Origin: Spirosoma sp.
GTDB lineage: Bacteria; Bacteroidota; Bacteroidia; Cytophagales; Spirosomataceae
DNA length: 33,894 bases
Direction of reading: 5' to 3'
Assembly: GCA_014377625.1 (NCBI GenBank)
Contig: JACMPG010000161.1
Location: 1 to 33,894 of the forward strand
The notes beneath the pieces are model-generated. The model did no database searches and was not told where the DNA came from. It saw nothing but the letters and a program-made list of their open reading frames with translations. The position numbers and the translations under genes are program-made. Numbering within the stretch: the stretch's first letter is position 1; each line of letters begins with the position of its first letter. Shown here one piece after another: positions 13,358 through 21,900 of the stretch.

Positions 13358-14653
13358 TTATCCAAACAGCGCGTACTGAGCCAGATAGGCCAGCGCACCG
13401 GCTACGTAGCCAATCAGGGCCAGCCAGCTGATCCGGCGCAGGTACCAGCCAAACGATAGCCGCTCCATGCCCATGACGGCCACGCCGGCTGCCGAGCCAA
13501 TCAGCAGCAGACTACCGCCCGTACCGGCACAATAGGCCAGAAACTCCCACAGCTTGGCATCGGGCGGGTAGGTCTGCAAGTCGTACATGCCCATAGCCGC
13601 AGCCACAATCGGTACATTGTCCACCACTGCCGATGCTACGCCAATGAGCATAATGATGGCGTCTAAATTACCCACCGTGCGGGTCAGCGATTCGGCCATG
13701 TCGCGTAGCAGGCCGGTTGACTGCAGCGCGCCAACGGCCAGTAAAATACCGAGGAAAAACATTACACTGGGCGTATCGATACGGCTCAGGGCGTAGGCCG
13801 GGGTGTATTTCTGCCGTTCGGCATCGTCTTTTTCGCTGTGGAGCAGTTCCGACACTACCCAGACACTACCCAGCACCAGCATCATGCCCATGTACGGCGG
13901 CAGGTGCGTTATGGTCTTGAAAATGGGTACGAACAACATGCCCCCCAACCCCACGCCCAGCATAAGCTGACGCTCGAAACGGTGCCGTTTGGTTACGTAA
14001 GGGCGGCTGATCCCGCGCCCTGCCGTACCGAGCATGGCCTGCGAATCTGCTTTGTAGAGCGAGGTAACAACCAGCAGTGGTACCAGCAATGACACCAGAC
14101 TGGGCAGCAGCAACTGCCGGATAATGTTGAGCGTAGTGACCTGACCGCCAATCCAGAGCATGGTCGTGGTGACGTCGCCGATGGGCGACCAGGCCCCGCC
14201 GGCGTTGGCCGCCAGCACAATCATGCCCGATACAACTTTTCGCTGGTCGGGATCGGTCACTAACTTGCGGGCTACCGAAACCATGACGATGGTAGACGTC
14301 AGGTTGTCTAACAGGGCCGACATGAAAAACGTCAGCAAACTAATGGTCCAGAGCAGGGTACGGGTATTGCGGCTGGCAATGCGGTCGGTGATGAGCGTAA
14401 AGCCATCGTGTACGTCGATGAGTTCAACCACCGTCATGGCACCCAGCAGGAAGAACAGGATTTCGGAAATTTCGCTGAGATGGTGGCCCAGGTTTTCTAC
14501 GACGGGTTCCCGGTCGGGAGAGGCCAGCGCATAGACAGACCAGCACAGTACACCTGTAATGAGAGCGGTGGCCGTCTTGTTTATTTTAATGGGATGTTCG
14601 AGCGTAATCAGTAGGTAGCCGACGGCAAAAATCAGTATAAGCGTAAGAATCAT
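13358..14653 (-). CDS. nhaD: Na+/H+ antiporter NhaD type
   Basis: A 431-residue, strongly hydrophobic ion-transporter-superfamily protein with about 12 membrane segments. Typical NhaD features are HHLSEISEILFFLLGAMTVVELIDVHDGF near residues 80-110, SALLDNLTSTIVMVSVARK, AANAGGAWSPIGDVTTTMLWIGG, and the C-terminal VVDNVPIVAAAMGMYDL followed by CAGTGGSLLLIGSAAGVAVMGMERLSF. It would exchange Na+ or Li+ for H+ at the inner membrane, important at alkaline pH. The frame continues upstream to 14911, but that part would overlap the divergent gene at 14699 and has no family match, so the ATG at 14653 (MILTLILIFAVGYLLI) is chosen. Confidence 0.92.
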   Translation of the reverse strand: MILTLILIFAVGYLLITLEHPIKINKTATALITGVLCWSVYALASPDREPVVENLGHHLSEISEILFFLLGAMTVVELIDVHDGFTLITDRIASRNTRTLLWTISLLTFFMSALLDNLTSTIVMVSVARKLVTDPDQRKVVSGMIVLAANAGGAWSPIGDVTTTMLWIGGQVTTLNIIRQLLLPSLVSLLVPLLVVTSLYKADSQAMLGTAGRGISRPYVTKRHRFERQLMLGVGLGGMLFVPIFKTITHLPPYMGMMLVLGSVWVVSELLHSEKDDAERQKYTPAYALSRIDTPSVMFFLGILLAVGALQSTGLLRDMAESLTRTVGNLDAIIMLIGVASAVVDNVPIVAAAMGMYDLQTYPPDAKLWEFLAYCAGTGGSLLLIGSAAGVAVMGMERLSFGWYLRRISWLALIGYVAGALAYLAQYALFG

Positions 14654-14698
14654 ATAGATTGAAACCGGAATAGAACCGGGATTGTCTCTTAATAGAAG

Positions 14699-15034
14699 AT
14701 GAAAAAGTCGTTTGTCGTTCGGTTTTCGCGGCTTAATGCTGATGGTATGGCCCTGTTTCCGTTCATCCTGGTACGCCAGCGCCAGCCCGGTCCGGTACTG
14801 ATCAACCATGAGCGTATCCACCTGCGGCAACAGGCCGAACTGGGTATTTTGCCTTTCTACGTCTGGTACGGTATTGAATACATCATCCGCCGAATCCAGG
14901 GCAAAACGCATGACCAGGCTTACCGAAATATCAGCTTCGAGCGCGAAGCCTACGTCAACGAAACCAATCTCACTTACCTGAAAACAAGACGGCTGTGGTC
15001 ATTCTGGCGATACCTGTCTTTAAATGATGAATGA
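14699..15034 (+). CDS. Small HExxH-containing membrane-associated protein
   Basis: A 111-residue protein with an HERIH motif (HExxH, residues 37-41), a hydrophobic stretch LGILPFYVWYGIEYII (48-63), and Glu81/Glu83 in SFEREAYVNE, about 40 residues after the motif. This spacing fits a gluzincin-type zinc site (two His from HExxH plus a downstream Glu), reduced to a minimal size. I do not know a named family for it; it looks like the conserved core of an M48/M56-like peptidase without accessory domains. Whether it is active is unknown. It is divergent from nhaD (45-base gap). Its last codons (NDE and stop) lie in an ATGATGAATG-type repeat that also supplies the end of the convergent antiporter gene. 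Confidence 0.8.
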   Translation: MKKSFVVRFSRLNADGMALFPFILVRQRQPGPVLINHERIHLRQQAELGILPFYVWYGIEYIIRRIQGKTHDQAYRNISFEREAYVNETNLTYLKTRRLWSFWRYLSLNDE

Positions 15035-15103
15035 TGAATGGGCTGACGCAATTGTTGTCGACGCCGGAAGGCATTCATCATTCATCATTCATCATTCATC
15101 ATA
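15023..15103. repeat. ATGATGAATG-type inverted repeat spanning two gene ends
   Basis: The left arm AATGATGAATGATGAATG (15023-15040) is complementary to the right arm of four CATTCAT units (15072-15103). The stop of the HExxH gene (15032-15034) lies in the left arm and the stop of the convergent antiporter gene (15085-15087) in the right arm. Similar units occur at 18872-18886 and 18957-18973. Confidence 0.8.
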
Positions 15104-16269
15104 CCTTTCCTCCCCCGCGAACCGGCCATCATAACCAGCGACGACAGTACGACGACCAGCATCGGAATGCCATTCCGAAATCCCAGGAGTCGCAGGCTTT
15201 CGGGAATGTTAAGATATAGCAACAAGGAGATCAGGCCGCGCGGGGCCATCCAGAGCAGGGGCGTAATGCGGCCCCGGTAGGTCAGGCGTAACGTAATCCA
15301 ACGCCAGCCAATAATGACAAAGACAAATAATATGCCCACAATCAGGGCGTCGGTATCAACCAGCTCTGTCGGAATGGCGATATAGCCGAAAATCAGGAAG
15401 AAAAACGTGCGGACTACAAAGGCTCCCTCAGCGGTCAGGTTCTTGAGTTGTTCCAGCTCTTTCTCGAACAGATCGTTTTTCAGAATCAAACTCAGCCGCC
15501 CCCGAATAAATAACTCGGTGTTGTTCAGAAACAGCCCGAAAATCAAAACCAGCAACAGCGACGACAGATGATTGATTTCGGCCAGAGCATAGACCAGAAA
15601 CAGCACTGAAATAATGGGTAGAAACTTGATTCGGTGGTTGATGCGCCCAATCAGATACAGCAACAGAAAGCAGCACACGACCGACACCACCGCCATGACC
15701 ACTGTGTCGCGTGTGAAGGACCAGACCGCACCCAATGCGGAGTTATTGCTGAGTAGTAACAGAAAATTATAGGCCATAATGCCCAGAATGCTGCTGAATG
15801 CCGACTCATACACGACAAACTCCTGCTGCCAGCCGGTCAGACTCGTTATGATCGAGTTAGATGCGGTACTGCTGATAATTGAGAATGGCAGGGCAGTAAT
15901 CAGGCAGTGATAAAAACTATCGTTGAGCAGTAGATAGAGCATCGTGGCAATGAGTAGCGTACAGCCTACAATGGACAGCAGTGAGGCCAGTAATGTGCGG
16001 CTCAGGACACCGAGCCGGGTACTTTCCAGTTCCAGGTCCAGACCCCCTTCAAGCACAACCAAAATCAGACCCAGCGTACCCAGCGTGGGCAGAATGGTAT
16101 CAAGGTAGGGCACCTGCACGCTGAAGTACGTAGTGGACAGCCGGATCAGCATACCCAGCCCCAGCAGCAGGAGTACTGACGGCATCTGGAACCTACTGCT
16201 GAACAGATCGAAGCCGTACGAAATCAGAACGGCTAAGCTCAGCACAATAATTAAAATCGAAGAATCCAC
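15085..16269 (-). CDS. CPA1-type cation:proton antiporter
   Basis: A 394-residue membrane protein with about 12 transmembrane segments and the Na+/H+ exchanger fold: QMPSVLLLLGLGMLIR, LGLILVVLEGGLDLELE, TALPFSIISSTASNSI, and a C-terminal APRGLISLLLYLNIPESL. In NhaP and other CPA1 antiporters transmembrane segment 5 or 6 carries an ESxxND motif whose Asp binds the ion. Here the aligned stretch is YESAFSSILG (Glu155-Ser156, then Ser159-Ser160), so the Asn-Asp pair is missing. It may transport by a different mechanism, or belong to a divergent branch. The last residues NDE come from a repeat. Together with nhaD it forms an antiporter-rich locus, though the genes are not an obvious operon. Confidence 0.85.
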   Translation of the reverse strand: MDSSILIIVLSLAVLISYGFDLFSSRFQMPSVLLLLGLGMLIRLSTTYFSVQVPYLDTILPTLGTLGLILVVLEGGLDLELESTRLGVLSRTLLASLLSIVGCTLLIATMLYLLLNDSFYHCLITALPFSIISSTASNSIITSLTGWQQEFVVYESAFSSILGIMAYNFLLLLSNNSALGAVWSFTRDTVVMAVVSVVCCFLLLYLIGRINHRIKFLPIISVLFLVYALAEINHLSSLLLVLIFGLFLNNTELFIRGRLSLILKNDLFEKELEQLKNLTAEGAFVVRTFFFLIFGYIAIPTELVDTDALIVGILFVFVIIGWRWITLRLTYRGRITPLLWMAPRGLISLLLYLNIPESLRLLGFRNGIPMLVVVLSSLVMMAGSRGRKGMMNDE

Positions 16270-16402
16270 GGTTCAGTTATCAGTTATCAGTGACCAGTTC
16301 TCAATGACCAGTTAGCCGGTATAATGTCAGTTGTATCAGGCTATCCGCAAAGATAGCCCATGCCCGCAACCCATCCAGAATTGACTGATAACTGGTAACT
16401 GA
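16270..16402. repeat. Inverted CAGTTATCAGTGACCAG-type repeats
   Basis: CAGTTATCAGTTATCAGTGACCAGT (16274-16299 region) and the reverse-complementary stretch 16384-16417 (ACTGATAACTGG, then ACTGGTCACTGAC) face each other across about 85 bases. The right arm enters the carotenoid desaturase gene and supplies its final codons VSDQ and the TAA stop. The spacer must also hold the promoter of the antiporter gene, but no clear element is seen. Confidence 0.75.
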
Positions 16403-17887
16403 TTACTGGTCACTGACAAGCTGAGTAGCAATTTTTGCCGACAGCAGACACAGTGGAATGCCCCCGCCGGGGTGAACGCTGCCGCCCACAAAGTATAGAT
16501 TACTGAACTCGTGCGAGAAATTGGCGTGGCGCAAAAATGCGGCAAACCGATTGTTGCTGCTGTTGCCGTACAACGCTCCCTGACTTGACGACGTGCGGCT
16601 CTCGATACTGCGGGGGTCCAGAACCGCTTCGGTCTCGATGAATGCACCGACGTCCATGCCGAGGTTGTGGCTTAGTTTCTGGATCACGTTCTGCCGGGCA
16701 CGGGCAATAACCGCATCCCAGTCCTGCCCGGTGTTGTTGGGTGCGTTGAGCAGAATAAACCAGTTCTCACAGCCAGACGGAGCGTCGTCGGGTTTCTGTT
16801 TCGAAGTAATATTGAGATAGATTGTAGGATCGTCGTAAAGGTCGTTTTGCTGGAACAGGCTCGTGAACTCGGCGCGGTAATCGTTGCTGAAGAAAATGTT
16901 GTGCAGCCCCAGCTCCGCAAATTTGCGGTTGATACCCCAGTAAAAAATCAGGCCCGAGCTTGACTTGGGCTGCCGCAGAATCCGCTCCGGCTGCCGGGCG
17001 TGGGGAAGCAGTTTACGAAACGTACTCACCACGTCCATATTCGTAATAATCAGGTCCGCTTTTTTGATGATTCCCTCACCAGACCGCCTAACCCCAACTA
17101 CCCGTTTACCTTCTGTCACGATCTCCGTAACGCGGGTGTTGTACTGGAAGGTAACGCCGAGGTCCTCGGCCAGTTTTACCAGACTGTTGGTAATGCTCAC
17201 CATGCCACTGACCGGGAAAAACGCACCGATGTTGTACTCCAGATGCGGGATGATGTTCAGCGTGGCAGGGGTCTGGTAGGGGTCTGAGCCGTTGTACGTA
17301 GCGTAGCGGTTAAACAACTGTACGAGTTTTGGGTGTTGGAACCGCTGCTCGTTGGCTCCGTTCATCGTGCCGAATACGCCCAGCCGGGGCAGGTTGAGGT
17401 AGCCGCGCAGGGCGTCTCGGTTGAGCCAGGTGCTGACCTTATGCAGCGAACGGTGCAGAAACAGCTTCTCCGTGACGTCGTATTTGAGGGCCGAGTCGCG
17501 GAGGTGGCTGAGGAGGTGATCGGCGGGCTCGTTAAAGACGGTTTGTGTTTCCTGCGCAAACCGATTGTGGTCGGCCCAGGCGGTTAGGCGGGTGGTATCA
17601 TCCCAGAAATAGCGGCAGGTTTCGTCCAGGCGAATGTACTCGAAGTAGTCGGCGGGATTTTTACCGGCCAGCGTAAACAGCTCGTCTACCAGATGCGGCA
17701 TGGTAAACAGCGACGGACCCGCGTCAAACCGGTACGGCCCGCTGGTTCCGGTCAGGTCGAACGTAGAGAGCTTACCGCCCGGATACGCGTTGGCTTCCAG
17801 CACCTCTACGGTATAGCCCTGCACCGCCAGCCGAATGGCCGATGCTATGCCGGCCACCCCGGCCCCAATCACAATGGCGCTTTTCAT
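16403..17887 (-). CDS. crtD: Carotenoid desaturase, CrtD-like (CrtI family)
   Basis: A 494-residue FAD-dependent desaturase. The N-terminal dinucleotide motif is VIGAGVAGIASAIRLAVQGYTVEVLEANAYPGGK (residues 5-38), with RFDAGPSLFTMPHL next and the C-terminal FVGGSVHPGGGIPLCLLSAKIA. The block SSSGLIFYWGINRKFAELGLHNIFFSNDYRAEF, and GCENWFILLNAPNNTGQDWD later, resemble the 1-hydroxycarotenoid 3,4-desaturase (CrtD) branch of Bacteroidota more than phytoene desaturase CrtI. It would add a double bond during synthesis of myxol- or saproxanthin-like pigments. No crtB, crtY, crtZ or other pigment genes are in the window. The C-terminal four residues come from a repeat. CrtI remains possible. Confidence 0.85.
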   Translation of the reverse strand: MKSAIVIGAGVAGIASAIRLAVQGYTVEVLEANAYPGGKLSTFDLTGTSGPYRFDAGPSLFTMPHLVDELFTLAGKNPADYFEYIRLDETCRYFWDDTTRLTAWADHNRFAQETQTVFNEPADHLLSHLRDSALKYDVTEKLFLHRSLHKVSTWLNRDALRGYLNLPRLGVFGTMNGANEQRFQHPKLVQLFNRYATYNGSDPYQTPATLNIIPHLEYNIGAFFPVSGMVSITNSLVKLAEDLGVTFQYNTRVTEIVTEGKRVVGVRRSGEGIIKKADLIITNMDVVSTFRKLLPHARQPERILRQPKSSSGLIFYWGINRKFAELGLHNIFFSNDYRAEFTSLFQQNDLYDDPTIYLNITSKQKPDDAPSGCENWFILLNAPNNTGQDWDAVIARARQNVIQKLSHNLGMDVGAFIETEAVLDPRSIESRTSSSQGALYGNSSNNRFAAFLRHANFSHEFSNLYFVGGSVHPGGGIPLCLLSAKIATQLVSDQ

Positions 17888-17893
17888 GTCAAT

Positions 17894-17936
17894 GAGTGAA
17901 TAGTTGCTGGCGGGGGGCTACGCCTGCGCCAGCAAC
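17894..17936. repeat. Palindrome upstream of crtD
   Basis: GTTGCTGGCG (17903-17912) pairs exactly with CGCCAGCAAC (17927-17936). The preceding GAGTGAATAGTTGCTG nearly matches the left arm of the palindrome at 18897-18955, so both belong to one repeat family. Confidence 0.75.
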
Positions 17937-17944
17937 CATCAAAA

Positions 17945-18832
17945 TTATTTCTTCGCGTAATAATACAGGTTCACTGATGCAGCAGTGCCGCGTTCGCTGA
18001 GGGTAAAATAGCCACGACCCTCCTTGTTGAAACACACGGCTTCGCCCTGTGGCTCCAGCCGATACGGTATGGTACGGCCCGTACCCTTCTGAAGGGCATC
18101 GGCAATGCTTTGCCCGTCCTTACGCTTCCAGTAGAATATATTTGAATAGGTGCGGACAATCAGTTCGCTGCCATCGGGCGAGATGGCAGCGCCGGTCACG
18201 TAGGCAGGCAGACCCTGACCAAATGAAGGCATCTCGCCGAGTGCTTCGGCTACGGTCACCTCATCTCGATTTTGTGGGTAAGCCAGCCGGTACAGGCGCG
18301 TGTTGTTGGGTTCGCGCTTTGAGATGATATAAATGTCTTTTGTAGCGGGATCAACGAACATGGCTTCGGCATCGCGGGGGCCGTCGGGGTATCGGAAGTT
18401 GAACCGATCCACCTGCGTGATGGGCGTTTGCAGGTTGGCAGGTTCGGGCAGACGGTAAATCTGCACCAGCCCCCGGTTGGCGTTATTATCGCCAATGTCG
18501 CCGATGTAGAGGTAGTTCACACCAGCTTGCGGGCCGGGGCCGTTGGCCAGTTCTTCCCAGTCGGTGTTGAGGAAATTGGGTACGGCAATTTTTCCTTTGA
18601 GTTTGCCATCGTAGCCCAGCAGGGCCAGTTCGGCGGGGTTGCCGCTGTCCTGCTCTACCCAGAGATTACCGGGCTGGCTGCGGCTGTCCACTATGCCTGA
18701 TGCTTCGTCGATCAGACCGGGGGCTATGGGCGTAATGACGGGTTCGACAAATTCAACCTGATCCACGCCGGGCAACGTGAGTTTGCAGGCGGAAGCAGTG
18801 AGCAGGAAAAGCCCAAAAATAAGGATACGCAT
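17945..18832 (-). CDS. Beta-propeller-type lipoprotein
   Basis: A 295-residue protein beginning MRILIFGLFLLTASACKLTLPG, a lipoprotein signal with lipobox TASAC (lipidated Cys at residue 16). The mature part has propeller-like repeats: LIDEASGIVDSRSQPGNLWV, YLYIGDIGDNNANRGLVQIYRLP, AEAMFVDPATKDIYIISKRE, TGAAISPDGSELIVRTYSNIFYWKRKDGQ, GEAVCFNKEGRGYFTLSE. Such proteins resemble NHL/SdiA-regulated-type propellers with no known activity; the GDIGDNNANR stretch is characteristic of a common Bacteroidota hypothetical group. It lies upstream of crtD on the same strand, 57 bases apart with a palindrome between. The frame is open to 18865, but the ATG at 18832 places the lipobox correctly. Confidence 0.8.
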   Translation of the reverse strand: MRILIFGLFLLTASACKLTLPGVDQVEFVEPVITPIAPGLIDEASGIVDSRSQPGNLWVEQDSGNPAELALLGYDGKLKGKIAVPNFLNTDWEELANGPGPQAGVNYLYIGDIGDNNANRGLVQIYRLPEPANLQTPITQVDRFNFRYPDGPRDAEAMFVDPATKDIYIISKREPNNTRLYRLAYPQNRDEVTVAEALGEMPSFGQGLPAYVTGAAISPDGSELIVRTYSNIFYWKRKDGQSIADALQKGTGRTIPYRLEPQGEAVCFNKEGRGYFTLSERGTAASVNLYYYAKK

Positions 18833-18871
18833 TTGAGATTGGTTGAGGTTGTATGAGTACCCCAAAGTAAC

Positions 18872-18974
18872 GGATGAATGATGAATTATGACTTGTGACT
18901 GAGTGAATAGTTACTGACGTCAGCGTCTCCCGCGTCAGCAACTACTCACTCAGTCTATCATTCACAATTCACAA
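18872..18974. repeat. Nested palindrome upstream of the lipoprotein gene
   Basis: GACTGAGTGAATAGTTACTGACG (18897-18919) pairs with 18933-18955 with two mismatches in 23. Outside it, GATGAATGATGAATTATGACT (from 18872) partly pairs with TCTATCATTCACAATTCACAATT (18954-18976). It fills the spacer between the histidine kinase stop and the lipoprotein start. Confidence 0.8.
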
Positions 18975-21900
18975 TTAAACGGGTATCAGAATGGTGAACG
19001 TAGCCCCATGGCCCGGTTGGCCTTCGGCGCGGATGTAGCCCCGATGGTTGTCAATAACTTTCTGCACAATGGCCAGCCCGATACCCGTTCCCTGATACTC
19101 GTTGCGGTTGTGCAGCCGCTGAAAAACCTGAAAAATCTTCTCGGCCTGATGCGGATCGAAGCCAATGCCATTATCGCTCAACTCAAATCGGTAAAACTGA
19201 ATCGCGTTGTCGCTGGCAGAAACCGGAAGACCTGTATCGCGCCCCCGCTGCACGGTGTACCGAAGCTGGAGTTCGGGCTGACGCCCGGGTTTAGTGAACT
19301 TGAGCGCGTTGCTCATCAAATTCTGGAACAACTGCCGAAGCTGGGCTGCGTCGCCGGCAATGATGGGCAGCGTATCGACCAGAATAAGGGCATTCTTCTC
19401 CAAAATAGCGGTTTCCAGATCGCCGGCTACGTCGCGAAGAAGCTGATTGAGATCAATGGCTTTCTCGTTTTCCCGTTTGATAGCAATGCGCGAGTAGGCC
19501 AGCACGTCTTTGACGAGTACCCGCATCCGCCCGGCCGCCGACTGCATCCGGCGCAGCATGTCCTGGCCCGACTCGTCCAGAACAGCCGCGTAGTTGGTCT
19601 GAAGAATGTCGCCAAACTGCTGAATCTTGCGCAGGGGTTCCTGTAAATCGTGGCTGGCTACGTAGGCAAACTGCTCTAAGTTTTTGTTGCTGCGCTGCAA
19701 ATCGATTACCGACGCTTCGAGCTGCTGCTGTAGGTGTTTAATCGTAGTGAAATCGCTGAACGTAACCAGTACTTCGTTATCGAGTTTAGTGACCAGCATG
19801 TCGAGCCAGGCCGACGGGGATTTGCCTTCGTAATAAATCTCGAAATGCTGCGCGTTGCCGGTCAGGTACGTATGCAGGAATTTCTCAAACAATCCATTGG
19901 TCATGTATTCGGGAAACCACTCGCTGACCAGTCCAACCATGATTTCGCTGGCGGATCTCCCGGCAAACGCCGATACGATTCGGTTGGCTACCCGCAGGCG
20001 AAAATCAATCACTTCGCCGGTTTCGTTCCGCACGGGTCCAATCAGGAAAATGCCGGTTTGTGCCGTATCGATTACCGTCTTTAATTCGGCTGCCGACTGT
20101 TCAATGGCCTGCGAGGCCCGCTTGATGGGTGATATATCGGTAAACGTCACCACGAAGCCGTCGGCAAGTTTCTGGGCCGAAATGTCGAGCCAGAAATCCA
20201 GCCCGTCGGCTTTGTACTCGATTTCCGCGCGGGCTGACTCGCCGGTTTCGGTGGTTTGAATATATTTGGCAAACAGGCCCGACTCGACATTCCCCGGGAA
20301 AATAGACAGCAGTGGCTGGCCCACGAGTTCAACTTCCGACTTGCCCACCATCCGGCATGCCGCTTCGTTGCTGGTCAGGAACCGGAAGTCCTGAATCTGC
20401 CCCGCACCACTCCGAATGCTTTCAAAGGCCATAATCCCGTTAATAGAACAGTTCAGCACACTATCGAGCAAACTGGCCTGCTGTTTGGCGTAGGTGGCCA
20501 GCCGCATGGTTTCGCTGACGTCGTTGTATGTTACCACCAGGCCATCACCAAGCCGGGTGGTTTTGACCGTAACGTAGGTGTCAAGTCCATCGGCCTGATA
20601 ATGCAGTTCTTTCTCGAGCGATTGCTTTGTCTCGATAGTAGCGACGTAGAGATTGTACAGCCCTGCCGTTTTGATGCCAGGAAAATTTACCAGTGCCCGC
20701 TTATTAATCAACTGTTCAATGGGTTTGCCGGCAATAGTGGCACCAATAGAGTTAGCATTCGTGATGAGCAAATCAACAATTTGCCCCTGCTCATTGCGGA
20801 CTGCTTCGAACGACATAATCCCGTTGCTGGTGCTGTTGAGCAGATTGTTCAGAAAACTGGTTTGCTTCTCGGCGGCAAGCTGCGCCCGTTTCAGGTCGGT
20901 ATAATCGGTAAACGTAACCAGCACGTCGTTGCCAAACCTGACAGAATGCACGTCGAACCAGACATCGAACCCATCGACGCTGTAATTAATGTCAAAACGT
21001 TGGTCTTCGCCGGTAATGAGGGTGCGTTTATACTTGTCGAATAGGCCGGTTTCACGGTAGCTGATGAACCAGTCCGACGCGACCTGCCCTGTCAGTACGT
21101 CGGGCGTTTGGCCCACCAGTGCCGCCACCATCTGGTTGATGGTTTTGAACCGGAAATCCGTATGCATGCCCTGGCTGTCATAGACTGGGCTGAACACAAA
21201 AATACCCGTCTGCGACTGGTCGATGACAGCCTGGAGATTGGCCGCGCTGGCTTCGAGCCGTTGCTGGGCCAGTCGGGCATCGGTCGTTTTGGTATAGGTC
21301 AGCACCAGGTTTCCCCCCTGCTTTACCACCAGTACCTCAAACCATTCGTTGAGTTTGTCATCTTCGTAATGACTTTCCCACCGCCGGGGCTGTCCGGCTT
21401 CCAGTACCTCGCGATAGAGATCGAAGAACCCCAGGCTTTTATAGGTTGGAAATACAGCCAGCATGGTCTGGCCCACAATGGTATTGGAGTCAGTATTGGT
21501 CATGGTACCAGCGGCCCGGTTGGCGGTCAGGATTTGGAAATCCGTTACGGTGCCATCGTCCTGCCGGATAGGGCCAAGCAGCAGAATACCGGTCAGCATG
21601 TTCCGCAGCAGGTCGGCCTGCTGCTCCAGTTCCTGCTGAGCCTGTTTTTGCGCTGTAATATCGGTAGCCGTAATCACCACCCCATTGTCTGACGGGGTGA
21701 TAATCGTATCGTACCAGACATTGATGTTGGCGTAGAAATGTTCCTGGCGTGTTGACTGTCCGGTTTCCACGACATCTACGTACCGGTCGAACTGCCCCAT
21801 CCGGCGGGATTCGGGGTTTATGGTCAGTAGAGTACGGTTATGGGCCGTTGCGCTGAAGTGGTGTTTGATCTCTGTTTCGGCCCTGGGGCTGGTTATCATC

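Noticed and set aside
14654-14911. 86-residue N-terminal extension of NhaD
   Set aside because: Antisense to the HExxH gene and without membrane segments or family similarity.
15072-15103. Four CATTCAT units considered as a CRISPR-like array
   Set aside because: Units are contiguous 7-base repeats without spacers, and form the arm of a palindrome.
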